From positions 1-64,000 of the forward strand of contig CBIHNW010000023.1 in assembly GCA_966211795.1 (NCBI GenBank): a stretch of 64,000 bases of DNA, given 5' to 3'. The DNA comes from 21-14-0-10-47-8 sp966211795 (lineage in GTDB: Bacteria > Bdellovibrionota > Bdellovibrionia > Bdellovibrionales > Bdellovibrionaceae). The translations under genes and the position numbers were made by a program. Of the stretch, positions 31,129-40,191 are shown one piece after another (position 1 is the stretch's first letter; the number at the start of each line of letters is the position of its first letter). The notes under the pieces were generated by a model that searched no databases, was not told the origin of the DNA, and saw only the letters and a list, made by a program, of their open reading frames with translations.

Positions 31129-31980
31129 CTAATTCGCCTTTTGAAAAACCAAGTTTCCATGTTCTGTCGAAACCGTCATCCGGGCGACATCGAACATCAC
31201 GTCCATGATTTCGCCGTTCAAAGTGATCTGACCGGCTTTGTCTTTGAAATGATCCACGTGATACTGAAACCGCTGCGAGCTTGTCTGTGACTGGTCCAAA
31301 CAGTTGGGCTGGGTGTAATTCAAGATTTCAAATTCGCCCATGCCTTGGCCGTAAAAAATCGCATTCATTTGGTAGCTGCCTTGCCCGTTTTGTTGCAGGG
31401 TGCAGGTTTGCCCCACCCAGCGACCACTTGCCAACAAGTCAAAGCCAGAAGCATCGGACCCTTGTTGAGCCGGAATCGTTGTTTGTTGTTGCGAGTTCTC
31501 GGGACCGGATATGCGATAGTAAACGGTCTGTTGCGCCGGAGCTCCCTGTTGCGCTGGCCAAGTGATGGTCATTTGATTGTTGCCGTTAAAGATCAGCGTC
31601 AGTTCGTAAGCTGTCTTCCCTTCGGGAGTGATTTGCAGCTTTGATGTGCCGTTACCAGATGATGTCACTGTATAGGAAATGTTCACTGCAGCTTGCATCG
31701 GGTTGCCATCGCCCGAACAATCGCGTGCTTGATAACTTAACATTTGCGAACTGCCTTTGCCGGCTTTTTGCAAAGTCACCATGTCCCGATAGTTATCTCC
31801 CTGTTCCGAGTGCTGACATTCTGAAACCCATTTTCCTTCGGCTTGTTTTTCAAAATCCGCAACGGCCTGCGGGGTGACGTTACCGCCGCCGCCATTGCCA
31901 TTTCCACCACCCGAACTTCCAGACGAGCAGCCCACAAAAATCAAACCACAGGCGATCAGCCCCAAAATTTTGCTATTCAT
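31129..31980 (-). CDS. Lipoprotein of unknown function with Gly/Asn linker
   Basis: A 283-aa lipoprotein: lipobox LIFVGC (Cys 18), then a Ser/Gly/Asn-rich linker (~19-35), then a mature part that looks like two copies of one domain. Each copy starts GKWVSECQ or GRWVGQTCTL and continues through a Cys-containing CSGDG / CLDQS segment (residues ~49-150 and ~185-283). Such repeated beta domains resemble small calycin-like lipoproteins, but I do not identify the family. Monocistronic with its own terminator. Confidence 0.7.
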   Translation of the reverse strand: MNSKILGLIACGLIFVGCSSGSSGGGNGNGGGGNVTPQAVADFEKQAEGKWVSECQHSEQGDNYRDMVTLQKAGKGSSQMLSYQARDCSGDGNPMQAAVNISYTVTSSGNGTSKLQITPEGKTAYELTLIFNGNNQMTITWPAQQGAPAQQTVYYRISGPENSQQQTTIPAQQGSDASGFDLLASGRWVGQTCTLQQNGQGSYQMNAIFYGQGMGEFEILNYTQPNCLDQSQTSSQRFQYHVDHFKDKAGQITLNGEIMDVMFDVARMTVSTEHGNLVFQKAN

Positions 31981-32222
31981 TTTTCCTCCGAGACTTCCAC
32001 CAGTACCAAACGGGCCGTGCGATTCAAAGAACTTTTGCTGACCGGTTCGGCGCGTAATGCAGGTCGCTGATCGAAGGGAGTTGGAAAAACTGAACTGAAA
32101 GCTCGGTCGCGCCCCAGATCCTCAAGTTCATTTTGGAAAAAGATTGGGTTCGTTTCGTTGAAAATGAAATCATGTTTGGGTTTCGGGGGATCGGCATTTT
32201 GCGCGATCCAGTCAGGTGAGAG

Positions 32223-32256
32223 AACGAGCGAGACTTTTTAGCAAGTCTCACTCGTT
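32223..32256 (-). repeat. 14-bp stem-loop next to the VWA gene stop
   Basis: AACGAGCGAGACTT (32223-32236) pairs with 32243-32256 with one C/A mismatch and a six-base loop. It starts nine bases after the TGA of the VWA lipoprotein. No T-tract follows on the minus strand. It resembles the longer stop-adjacent stems in position only. Confidence 0.6.
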
Positions 32257-32264
32257 TTCAGAAA

Positions 32265-34082
32265 TCACTTCGCGCAGGTGTATTGCAGAATGTATTGACC
32301 AACGGGGAGATTGGATTGAAACGCCATTCTCGTCCCGGTCACTTGGTAAGGAGCCGTAAAGTTGCTGCCGTTCAATTGAATGACGACACTTGAGCTGGCG
32401 TCGCCAATCGGCGCGCATTGAAGGTCGATCACTTTTTGCATCGCCTGGACGCTGTCGCCGATTCCTTTTAATTGTGAACCATAATCTGCTTCACAAACCG
32501 AGCCGATGATCGCTCCACCCACCATGCCGGCGCCGGTCAGCTTCGACATCTTTTCGTAAGTCGCACCATAAGTGTTGCCGTAGGTATTCTTACACTGAAC
32601 ATCGCCGCTCTTGTTGATGATCGAGTGGAATGCAAAATTTTTGCTCGGCCATGTTTTTTTCACGAGCGATAATAGATTTTCCGGAGTGTTGCGCATTTGG
32701 GTGTCGGATTCATCTTCGTCGGAAATCACGACCGTCGCAAAGTTTGCATCGTTACGGAAGAATTGAGCTTGCGGCTCGGTCGAGATCAAAGACCTTTCGA
32801 CCGCGCGGTAGGTGGCGTAAATTCCTTGCTCGGAAGGGCTGCCGGTTTCACTTCGCTGAATGGTGTCTTCCAGAGCCTTCTGCGCTTTATTCGCGTCCGT
32901 CGTTGACGAGATAAAATACTGTTTGCCGAGACCCTTCATTTCTAAAAGACGGCCGTCACCCCAAGTGGTGCTGGTCGGGTCAGTGGTCGTGATCGCAATT
33001 CGCCAATCCAATCCATTCAGCACGGACAAGAACGTCGACATGCGTTTCGCCATGTTGGCCTGCTCGTACCCCATCGAAGCCGAATTGTCGTCGACCAAGA
33101 GGATGTCGACTTTGTTGTTCGATTTGATTTCGTGATTTTGTGTGACCTGGACAAAAGGATTGGTCACATTCCAAGTCACCGAGCCCGTGGCCGAATGTCC
33201 TAACCCATCTAAAGCGGTGACCGCAAAGGTGTAAGCACCATTCATCTGCGCCGGAAATGTCAGCACCGATGTTCCGGCCGCACAATTCGTCGCCACATTG
33301 TTCAATTTGCAGTTCACGGTTTTCACACCAATTCCGGCATCTTGAACATTCAATGAAAGCTTGGTGTCTTTTCCCTGTTGGTAAGTATTGCCTGAATCCA
33401 ATGCGATGGCGATTTTCGGCGCCAAGTTGTCGTGCAGGATTGAAAGCTTCACGCACTGACTGTAGCGTCCTTCGTAATCTTTAAACTGCACCGACACATC
33501 ATTCAGACTGTTTTGTTTTTTGAGATCCCAGTCTTTGGTCGAGACAAAATTTTCCCAGGTGCCGCAACCGCATTGATTGTCGTCGCTGATTTTCATTTTC
33601 AGAATTTCAGTCCCTTGCATCGCCAGGTGAACGGTCATGGACTCTGTCGCGGACTCGCCATTGTTTAATGTCACCGCCGCGGCAGCGATCGTTCCAGCAA
33701 TGGGTGTGCAATTATTAGTGGGCGTTCCAGGATCAACGGGTGGAGTGACGCCTCCGTTTGGTGGCGGATTGGTTCCGCTGTCGGGTGGTGTCGTCCCACC
33801 ACCGTTTGGTGGGTTGACGGAGCCATTATCAGGAAGAGTGGTGGTTGTCGTTGTCGTAGTTGTAGTCGTTGTTCCGCCGTTTGCGGGAGGATTGGTTTCG
33901 CCACCTTGGCTTCCATTGTCGCCACTGCCGGGCGTGGTGCCGCCACCATTATTACTGCCACCGCCGTTAGTGACGCCACCTCCTGAAGAAACAGTCGGGT
34001 CGTCTTCTTTCTTAACCGAGCAAGCGGCCAAAGAGAGAATGCAAATAAACAGCAAACCATTTTTGAGAAAAATATTATTCAT
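32265..34082 (-). CDS. VWA-domain lipoprotein with Thr/Pro/Gly stalk
   Basis: A 605-aa lipoprotein from ATG 34082 (GAGG upstream; the frame extends to 34157 without better evidence). Lipobox LSLAAC (Cys 21). Residues ~30-125 are a low-complexity stalk of Gly, Asn and Pro with a run of 12 threonines. Then come a Cys-containing beta region and Ig-like segments (LSLNVQDAGIGVKTVNCKLN...YTFAVTALDGLGHSATGSV). A VWA-type domain follows, with VDILLVDDNSASMGYEQ holding a DxSxS MIDAS and WRIAITTTDPT following. VWA domains bind protein ligands via a metal ion, so adhesion or surface sensing is likely. Monocistronic. Confidence 0.8.
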   Translation of the reverse strand: MNNIFLKNGLLFICILSLAACSVKKEDDPTVSSGGGVTNGGGSNNGGGTTPGSGDNGSQGGETNPPANGGTTTTTTTTTTTTLPDNGSVNPPNGGGTTPPDSGTNPPPNGGVTPPVDPGTPTNNCTPIAGTIAAAAVTLNNGESATESMTVHLAMQGTEILKMKISDDNQCGCGTWENFVSTKDWDLKKQNSLNDVSVQFKDYEGRYSQCVKLSILHDNLAPKIAIALDSGNTYQQGKDTKLSLNVQDAGIGVKTVNCKLNNVATNCAAGTSVLTFPAQMNGAYTFAVTALDGLGHSATGSVTWNVTNPFVQVTQNHEIKSNNKVDILLVDDNSASMGYEQANMAKRMSTFLSVLNGLDWRIAITTTDPTSTTWGDGRLLEMKGLGKQYFISSTTDANKAQKALEDTIQRSETGSPSEQGIYATYRAVERSLISTEPQAQFFRNDANFATVVISDEDESDTQMRNTPENLLSLVKKTWPSKNFAFHSIINKSGDVQCKNTYGNTYGATYEKMSKLTGAGMVGGAIIGSVCEADYGSQLKGIGDSVQAMQKVIDLQCAPIGDASSSVVIQLNGSNFTAPYQVTGTRMAFQSNLPVGQYILQYTCAK

Positions 34083-34304
34083 CGTGAACCTCAAAGATCG
34101 AATCGGATTAATAATTGAGAAATCGCACAGGACCGAAGGCTGGATCCCGAGGCGCATTCTGACGATTGACAGTTTGTTTGCAAAAGAAGGTTAAAACCTG
34201 GCCTTTTTATTTCGAAGCCTTCAAATTCAATCCTGTCGCGGATTTGCGGGAGAGTGACTTTTCAATCCTTTCGTCCAGATTTATCTAAAAATAGAACGTC
34301 TCAC

Positions 34305-34331
34305 TTTAGGAAATGGGGGACCGGCCGATAA
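34305..34331 (+). promoter_or_regulatory. Sigma-28 (FliA)-type promoter of the first flagellin
   Basis: GCCGATAA (34324-34331) is a full match to the sigma-28 -10 element. Fifteen bases upstream TTTA (34305-34308) replaces the usual TAAA. The start codon is about 94 nt downstream. The remaining part of the 34083-34424 gap holds no gene. Confidence 0.65.
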
Positions 34332-34424
34332 GTCACTTAAGCAGAATAGTACACCCATGGAACCAAAGAGTGGTTCCCCCGAGCATCAAGGATTGATGCC
34401 GGAGATGCGTCAAGGAGGATAATT

Positions 34425-35273
34425 ATGGGTCTCAGGATTAACACGAACACGGCTTCGTTGAACTCGCAAAGAGTTCTGTGGAATACGAAGCTTAACTTAG
34501 ATAAGAGTTTGGAAAAACTCTCGTCTGGATACCGGATCAACCGCGCTGGCGACGACGCCGCAGGTCTCGCGATCTCTGAGAATTTAAGAGCTCAGATTCG
34601 CGGTCTGAAGCAGTCGGCACGAAATGCCAACGATGGTATCTCTCTCGTCCAAGTGGCAGAGGGTGCGATGAACGAAATGTCTTCAATCACGATTCGATTG
34701 AGGGAATTAGCGGTTCAGGCAGCTTCTGATACGATCGGACCCGTCGAGAGACAATTCCTGAACGTGGAATATGATCAGATGGTGTCGGAGATTGACCGAA
34801 TCGCGGATGCGACCGAGTTCAACGGAACTCAATTGCTCGCTGGTGTCGGCTCGATCATGGATTTCCAAGTCGGAATCCGCAACAACCCGGAAATTGACCG
34901 TATCTCTTTCGATTCTTCGAAAGCGGATGCAAACTCGGCAGCGCTTGGCTTAAATCTGACTTCGGTGGCAGATAAAGCTTCGGCTCAGAACGCATTGTCG
35001 GCGATCGACAGCGCGATCATGAGCATCTCGGCGATGCGAGCGGACTTTGGTGCCCTTCAGAATCGTCTGCAAACGACTGTTTCCAACATCCAAAATACGG
35101 TTGAGAATATGTCGGCTGCAAACTCTCGAATCCGAGATGTGGACGTTGCCGAAGAGACATCGGAAATGACTCGAAATAATATTTTACTGCAAGCTGGTAC
35201 TTCGGTTCTCGCCCAAGCCAACCAGTCAGCGAATGTAGCACTTGGCCTCTTGAATAAGACGTTCCAAGGTTAA
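34425..35273 (+). CDS. fliC: Flagellin
   Basis: A 282-aa compact flagellin, the filament subunit. The N-terminal D0/D1 half starts MGLRINTNTASLNSQR and carries LEKLSSGYRINRAGDDAAGLAI and ANDGISLVQVAEGAM. The C-terminal D1/D0 half has FGALQNRL and AANSRIRDVDVAEETSEMTR. The variable D2/D3 region is absent, so the filament surface is minimal. A near-perfect ribosome site (AAGGAGGATAA) precedes the ATG. A sigma-28-type -10 box lies upstream. Exported by the flagellar type III system, so no signal peptide. A second flagellin gene follows at 36053. Confidence 0.97.
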   Translation: MGLRINTNTASLNSQRVLWNTKLNLDKSLEKLSSGYRINRAGDDAAGLAISENLRAQIRGLKQSARNANDGISLVQVAEGAMNEMSSITIRLRELAVQAASDTIGPVERQFLNVEYDQMVSEIDRIADATEFNGTQLLAGVGSIMDFQVGIRNNPEIDRISFDSSKADANSAALGLNLTSVADKASAQNALSAIDSAIMSISAMRADFGALQNRLQTTVSNIQNTVENMSAANSRIRDVDVAEETSEMTRNNILLQAGTSVLAQANQSANVALGLLNKTFQG

Positions 35274-36052
35274 TTGAAAAGTTGAGCTCTTGAATGAGCT
35301 CATTGGATCGATCAACCAAAGAACGTCCTTGGAACTAGGTCTTTATCACCCTAATTCCCAAGAACTCGGTTAAGCCTCTGATTTGCTGTTTATTGTTTAT
35401 CTGTTTCCTGCGCCGGGAAGGGAGCGAAAGCTCCCAACCCACTTCAAAAGTGTCCGTGTATTTTTTCGGCGGGTCGCCGCGTTAATTACAATGGGCAGAT
35501 TTTCGAAGGCAAAGGTGTGACTGAGAATTTTGGTCAACAGGGAGTAAAGGTTCGCCAGAGTTTTAGAAACTTTGTCATGCGAATTGAATGAATCCAATCT
35601 TCGAATGTCGAAGGGGTGGACTCATGTTTCAAAGTTCGATCGACACGAATTTAAGTTCGTGAAGGTCATTTCTGCGATGGCCATTCAACCACGATCGCGG
35701 AAAGAAATAAATCGCGCAGCCACCGGCCACTCGCGATCGAGCATGCCCAGCGAAAACTTCGCAAAAGGCAGAGACTCGGAAAAAATCCAAGATGAGTCTT
35801 CTCATCTGGAATCGGAATTTTTCATGCTCATGAAAGATTCACAGTGAACCTTCGTTCACGCACTTAACGCACAATCGCTACAGAAAAAGGGAAGGCACCT
35901 CCAGAACTGGACTCGAAGATGTTTCTTTTTGTTCCGATGTTGATACTAGAGGTGTTTTTGCATCTCAGAAAAATAATTAACAGTCACATGATGTGGCTTA
36001 ACGCCAAGGGATGGCGCGGATCACGGAGGATTCAGGTATGCAAGGAGGATAA
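35274..36052 (+). other. Region between the flagellin genes
   Basis: Holds a 12-base palindrome AATGAGCTCATT (35293-35304), an imperfect 11-bp stem (35328-35362) that may end the first flagellin transcript, and a possible small gene (see 35677-35847). No clear sigma-28 promoter is seen before the second flagellin; TCCGATGT near 35934 is a weak match. Confidence 0.4.
35677..35847 (+). CDS. Possible small protein (56 aa)
   Basis: A frame that is open from 35572 and could start at ATG 35677 with AAGG 11 bases upstream, or at 35605 without one. The sequence is hydrophilic, rich in Ser/Arg/Glu, and ends ESEFFMLMKDSQ. Codon use looks like neighbouring genes, but no family is recognised and the ribosome site is weak. 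It could be flagellar, by location only, or not a gene. Confidence 0.3.
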   Translation: MAIQPRSRKEINRAATGHSRSSMPSENFAKGRDSEKIQDESSHLESEFFMLMKDSQ

Positions 36053-36886
36053 ATGGGATTACGTATTGGCACGAATGTGGCCTCATTAAATACCCAGAAA
36101 AATTTAACGGGTATCAAGTTGAACTTGGATCGTTCTTTCGAGCGACTCAGTTCAGGAAACCGGATCAATCGGGCGGCAGACGATGCTGCAGGATTGGCGA
36201 TCAGTGAAAACCTCAAGGCGTTGATTCGTGGCTACAGACAGGCGGATCGAAATGCGAACGACGGAATTTCGCTGGTGCAAGTCGCCGAGGGAAGTTTGAA
36301 CGAAGTCTCCAATATGCTGATTCGCTTGCGCGAGTTGGCGGTTCAGGCTTCTTCCGATACGGTGGGTGATACCGAAAGAAAATTTGTCGATGTCGAGTAT
36401 CAGCAGCTCAAGTCCGAGATGCAACGAATCACCGAATCGACAAGCTTCAACGGTTACGACCTTTTGAACGGAACGGGCGGAGTCATCGACATCCAAGTCG
36501 GTGTGAAAAACAACCCTTTCCAGGATCGAATCTCATTCAACGCTTCGGCGGCGAATTCGACCTTGGAGGCGCTCGGATTGACGGTTGAAACAGTCGCGAC
36601 CAAAGAGTCCGCGCAGATGAGTTTGGATGTGGTCGACAACGCCTTGACTTCGGTGAACGCGATTCGAGCCAACTTCGGTGCGCTTCAGAATCGTCTGGTT
36701 TCGACATCGCAGAACTTGAAAGTCGCTGACGAGAACTACTCGGCCGCGAACAGTCGAATCCGCGATGCTGATATCGCCGCCGAATCTTCGGAGCTGACAA
36801 GAAACAATATCTTGCAGCAAGCCGCGGTCTCGGTCTTGGCTCAAACCAACAGCTCACAGCAGTTGGCCTTGAAGCTCTTGGGTTGA
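36053..36886 (+). CDS. fliC: Flagellin (second copy)
   Basis: A 277-aa compact flagellin, paralogous to the upstream one (MGLRIGTNVASLNTQK, LERLSSGNRINRAADDAAGLAI, SAANSRIRDADIAAESSELTRN). The Shine-Dalgarno AAGGAGGATAA is the same in both genes, which suggests recent duplication of the whole translation start. The halves have diverged mostly in the short centre. Different promoters may allow different filament composition along its length, as known for multi-flagellin bacteria. A strong terminator follows after ~115 nt. Confidence 0.97.
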   Translation: MGLRIGTNVASLNTQKNLTGIKLNLDRSFERLSSGNRINRAADDAAGLAISENLKALIRGYRQADRNANDGISLVQVAEGSLNEVSNMLIRLRELAVQASSDTVGDTERKFVDVEYQQLKSEMQRITESTSFNGYDLLNGTGGVIDIQVGVKNNPFQDRISFNASAANSTLEALGLTVETVATKESAQMSLDVVDNALTSVNAIRANFGALQNRLVSTSQNLKVADENYSAANSRIRDADIAAESSELTRNNILQQAAVSVLAQTNSSQQLALKLLG

Positions 36887-37002
36887 TAAAGAGGATTGAA
36901 GCTTGATTCACAAATTTCAAAAGTTCGTTGATCCGACCAACGCTTGGATCGCTTGACGGACTGGCCGATCGAGTGAAGAGTTTCGCAAGTATTCAAAAAA
37001 GC

Positions 37003-37039
37003 AAAAGGCCAGATCCCTATAACGGGGGTCTGGCCTTTT
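37003..37039. terminator. Bidirectional intrinsic terminator
   Basis: AAAAGGCCAGA (37003-37013) pairs with TCTGGCCTTTT (37029-37039), extended inward to 15 bp. The A/T ends make it work in both directions, ending the second flagellin and the convergent DUF333-like gene. Confidence 0.9.
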
Positions 37040-37068
37040 CTGAAATCTTGAGATTGAAAATCAAAAAA

Positions 37069-37470
37069 TTAAAATCGCATTTTCAAGGCGTGCACGAGCT
37101 TCGCATTGCCGGAACTATTCGCTCCACTTTGCAATGTGTTCACTTCAATTGCAGAGCCATCATCGAAACGACAAATCGAAAACGCGATCCCTTCCAAATC
37201 TTGAACAGCAAGAAATTCGCCGGAATCAGCACAATCAGAACCTTCCGAGAGAGCCAAAGCTGCAGCGGTCGAAGTTCGCTGTCCCGACGTGATGTCCAGC
37301 ACGCTCAAAGAATCAATCAGGGCCGACCCATACTTGCAAAAGCCGACTTGATCATCGCCGATTTGCAGCGCGTGGAATTGTCCGCCCGTCTGGTTGCAGG
37401 CGTGAATCAAAGGATTGCTGGCAAAAGACTGAACCGAGATCACCAAAGTTAAAAGCGAGATCCATTTCAT
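37069..37470 (-). CDS. Small exported DUF333-like protein
   Basis: A 133-aa protein with a signal peptide (MKWISLLTLVISVQSFA). The early part NPLIHACNQTGGQFHALQ...VGFCKYGSALIDSLSVLD follows the DUF333 pattern (Asn-Pro, Cys, GG, then GxCxF/Y). DUF333 proteins are small exported proteins often called putative hemolysins without proof. Two further Cys in the second half (SDCAD, SICRF) may pair. Monocistronic. Confidence 0.6.
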   Translation of the reverse strand: MKWISLLTLVISVQSFASNPLIHACNQTGGQFHALQIGDDQVGFCKYGSALIDSLSVLDITSGQRTSTAAALALSEGSDCADSGEFLAVQDLEGIAFSICRFDDGSAIEVNTLQSGANSSGNAKLVHALKMRF

Positions 37471-37731
37471 ATCGGGCCCCCATGTGGATGGAAGCCATGG
37501 TGTAGGTCAAAATTCACGGATTTTCAAATATTTGTAGACCACCCGCGATTCGGCGCCAGCGACCCTGCTTTAAAACGAATCCATTTGCACTGGTGCTCAA
37601 AAGACAAAGGTCGATTCAGAAAATCGCGTCAGGAAGTGAAAAGGCTTCCAAAAACAATCCGCGGTTCTCAATCACACTGGCAGGGATTTCGTTGAATGCG
37701 GAGACGGCAAATCGCGGTGCAAAGCTTGGAA

Positions 37732-38505
37732 CTAAATCGCCGCGATCTCGCCAATCTGGGTCCAAAGCTTGGGGCTCATCAGATCGCTGGCTAAAATAAA
37801 GATCGGAAAGTGGCCTTTGCCACGGCCTTTTTTCGCATCGACGGGGAGCATGCCGGTGCCACCAATTTCTTCCAACCAGTGCCGACGCAAAGAAAGAGAG
37901 TTGCTGACCAAAACATTCTTAATTTTTTCCAAATCTTTCTTGTCCAGTGCCGAGTACTCGAAGGAACCAAAGAGATGAATGTCTTTGTTTGTCGAGATCT
38001 GTTCGATCTGCTGGTAACCGACCTCAAGCTCGTACTTGAATTTCTGTTTGCTGGGAATTCGTGCCGTGAAAATCAAATCCAGATTGCCGCTCAAGAATTG
38101 CGAATCGAGATCGCGGTACTCGAGAACATCCAGATGAATGGTGTGAATTTTCAGTTTTGCAAAGCACTGCTCGACGAATTGGGTGGCGATTCCTGCCAGA
38201 CCCTCGAGCGTGCCGATGCGAAGTTCGGTGACTTCGCTGTCTTGCGCGACGGCGATGATATCGGACTGCAGCCGGCCCATGCCTTTGGTGAAGGTCAAAG
38301 CAAGATCATGAGCGACTTGGGTCCATCCGGATTTGCGACGGGCGCTCCGATCCAGAAGCACGACATTCAATTCGGATTCCAGTTTCCCCATCAATCGCGA
38401 CAGTTGCGGTTGACTGAGACCCACGTGCACGGCGGCGGCTGACAGATTTTTATGCTGAACCGCTTTGGATAAAATGGACAGTTCATAAGTCAGATCCTGA
38501 ATCAT
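37732..38505 (-). CDS. LysR-family transcription regulator
   Basis: A 257-aa LysR protein: winged-helix DNA-binding domain in residues ~1-65 (LSILSKAVQHKNLSAAAVHVGLSQPQLSRLMGKLESEL) and an effector-binding domain after it (LRIGTLEGLAG...). It is slightly shorter than usual (~290 aa). It begins 12 nt after the ubiB stop, so it is in the rnr-ubiB-lysR operon rather than divergent from a target, unusual for the family. Target genes unknown. Confidence 0.88.
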   Translation of the reverse strand: MIQDLTYELSILSKAVQHKNLSAAAVHVGLSQPQLSRLMGKLESELNVVLLDRSARRKSGWTQVAHDLALTFTKGMGRLQSDIIAVAQDSEVTELRIGTLEGLAGIATQFVEQCFAKLKIHTIHLDVLEYRDLDSQFLSGNLDLIFTARIPSKQKFKYELEVGYQQIEQISTNKDIHLFGSFEYSALDKKDLEKIKNVLVSNSLSLRRHWLEEIGGTGMLPVDAKKGRGKGHFPIFILASDLMSPKLWTQIGEIAAI

Positions 38506-38517
38506 GCAACCCCCTGA

Positions 38518-40191
38518 TTATTTGCGGATGTAATTGAAGAATGCCACGACCCCTAAGACGCCAGCAAATAAATATCCTAGAAAGCTCAGGGTTGGAAATC
38601 CATTCAGCAGATTTTCTTTGTCATGCACGTAGATGTAAGAGGCGCTCAGGATAAAGGATCCCATCAAGAGACCAAGGAAAAGTAAATTGAAGGAAATCTC
38701 GACCGATCTTTTGAGATCTTGAATGTCCTGCACGTGCAATTTGAAGGTGTGGTCCGGACTGCTGATTTTTCTCAGCAGAAAGTTCAACTGTCGAGGCAAG
38801 CTATTGATGAAGGATCTAGACTCGCGCGCCAACTGGGTCAGGTCATGCATCATGCGATTGGGATCGTATTGCATCTTGACCAATTCGCCCGCGAATTCAA
38901 GCGCGTGTTGCAGAAAATCGAAATCCTTTTGGATTTTATTTCCCAAACCTTCAATCGAAACCAATGATTTAAAATACAACATCAGCTCGGTCGGAACCTG
39001 GACGTGGTGTCGGGCCGCGATTGAAGACGATTTGAGCAGGATTTTTCCCAGGTTGACGTTCTTCATAGTCAAACCAAAGAAAGGCGCAACCAAGTCTCGC
39101 AAATCTTTCGCAAATAGGTCTACGTTCACTTGATCATTAAATGGCGCCAAATCAATGTATTCGTGCGCCAGACGTTCATAGTCTTCCTTCGACAAAGCCA
39201 AAAGCATATTCGCGATGGCTCCCTGGGTCTTTCCGTTCAGGCGGCCGACGACACCAAAATCAATCAAGCCGATCGAGTTGTCGGGGTAAATCAGAAAATT
39301 CCCGGCATGCAAATCGCCATGGAAGAGCCCGTCTGCAAAAACCATTTTTAAATAAGTTTTCAGACCGAGCTTCATAATCTCTTCGGGATTGACCCCAGGT
39401 TGTCGAAGCGCTTTGTCGGAGCTGAGCGGAATTCCGTCCAAAGCTTCCATCGTCAAAACGCGTTCGGTGGTGAGATCAAAGTAAACTTTGGGAATGCGGA
39501 CTTTCGGTTCATTTGCAAAGTTCTGCGCAAACCGGCGAATGTTGTTGGCCTCGACCACGAAATTTGTTTCGAGATCCAGAGTTTTGAAATACTCATCGAC
39601 GATCCCGACCGGATTAAAGGGTCTCGTTTCTTCGATGTATTTTTCGAGCAGTTCAGCCAGCAGGTAAAGAACATTCAAATCTTCATTGATCGTTTGTAAA
39701 ATTCCGGGCCGCTGAACCTTGACGACGACATTGGTTCCATCTTTGAGAACCGCGCGGTGAACCTGCGCGATGCTGGCCGAGCCCAATGGAGTGGGGTCAA
39801 AGGACTGAAAGTATTCGTGCAATTGCGGACCGAATTCCTCTTTCAGGACGGATTCAATCACATCGAACGACAAAGGATTCACTTCGGCGTGCAATTTGGA
39901 GAACTCGTTCACAAAATCTTCCGGCACCAGATCGGGCCGCGAAGCCAACAGTTGGCCCAGCTTCACGAATGTGGGGCCTAGCTCCTCAAAGCTCATGCGA
40001 ATGCGTTCGGCAATCGTGTATCTTTCTTCGTCACTGGTGGTCGTCAAGCGCGCAATGATAAATCGCCCGAGCTTGATCCGCTCGGCGATATTGTAAAATC
40101 CATGGCGAGCAAAAACGCTAACGATCACGCGCAGGCGAGACGCATTTTTCAGGGTTCGACCAATTTGTCGGCCTGTCGTGACGATCTTCAT
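38518..40191 (-). CDS. ubiB: UbiB/ABC1-family atypical kinase
   Basis: A 557-aa protein of the UbiB/ADCK family, which uses an ATPase or kinase-like fold in ubiquinone synthesis. FVKLGQLLASRPDLVPEDFVNEF holds the family KxGQ motif (~73-76), GSASIAQVHRAVLKDG the Ala-rich nucleotide loop, VVVKVQRPG the lysine, and FHGDLHAGNFLIYPDNSIGLIDFGVVG the catalytic and metal segments. Two membrane helices end the protein. Its start overlaps the rnr stop (ATGA), so translation is coupled. Confidence 0.92.
   Translation of the reverse strand: MKIVTTGRQIGRTLKNASRLRVIVSVFARHGFYNIAERIKLGRFIIARLTTTSDEERYTIAERIRMSFEELGPTFVKLGQLLASRPDLVPEDFVNEFSKLHAEVNPLSFDVIESVLKEEFGPQLHEYFQSFDPTPLGSASIAQVHRAVLKDGTNVVVKVQRPGILQTINEDLNVLYLLAELLEKYIEETRPFNPVGIVDEYFKTLDLETNFVVEANNIRRFAQNFANEPKVRIPKVYFDLTTERVLTMEALDGIPLSSDKALRQPGVNPEEIMKLGLKTYLKMVFADGLFHGDLHAGNFLIYPDNSIGLIDFGVVGRLNGKTQGAIANMLLALSKEDYERLAHEYIDLAPFNDQVNVDLFAKDLRDLVAPFFGLTMKNVNLGKILLKSSSIAARHHVQVPTELMLYFKSLVSIEGLGNKIQKDFDFLQHALEFAGELVKMQYDPNRMMHDLTQLARESRSFINSLPRQLNFLLRKISSPDHTFKLHVQDIQDLKRSVEISFNLLFLGLLMGSFILSASYIYVHDKENLLNGFPTLSFLGYLFAGVLGVVAFFNYIRK

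Noticed and set aside
33637..34194. 185-codon Val/Pro-rich frame antisense to the VWA lipoprotein
   Set aside because: It mirrors the Thr/Gly/Pro stalk of the real gene on the other strand.
37593..37799. 68-codon frame between the DUF333-like and lysR genes
   Set aside because: Low-complexity Ser/Lys/Arg, no ribosome site, overlaps lysR.
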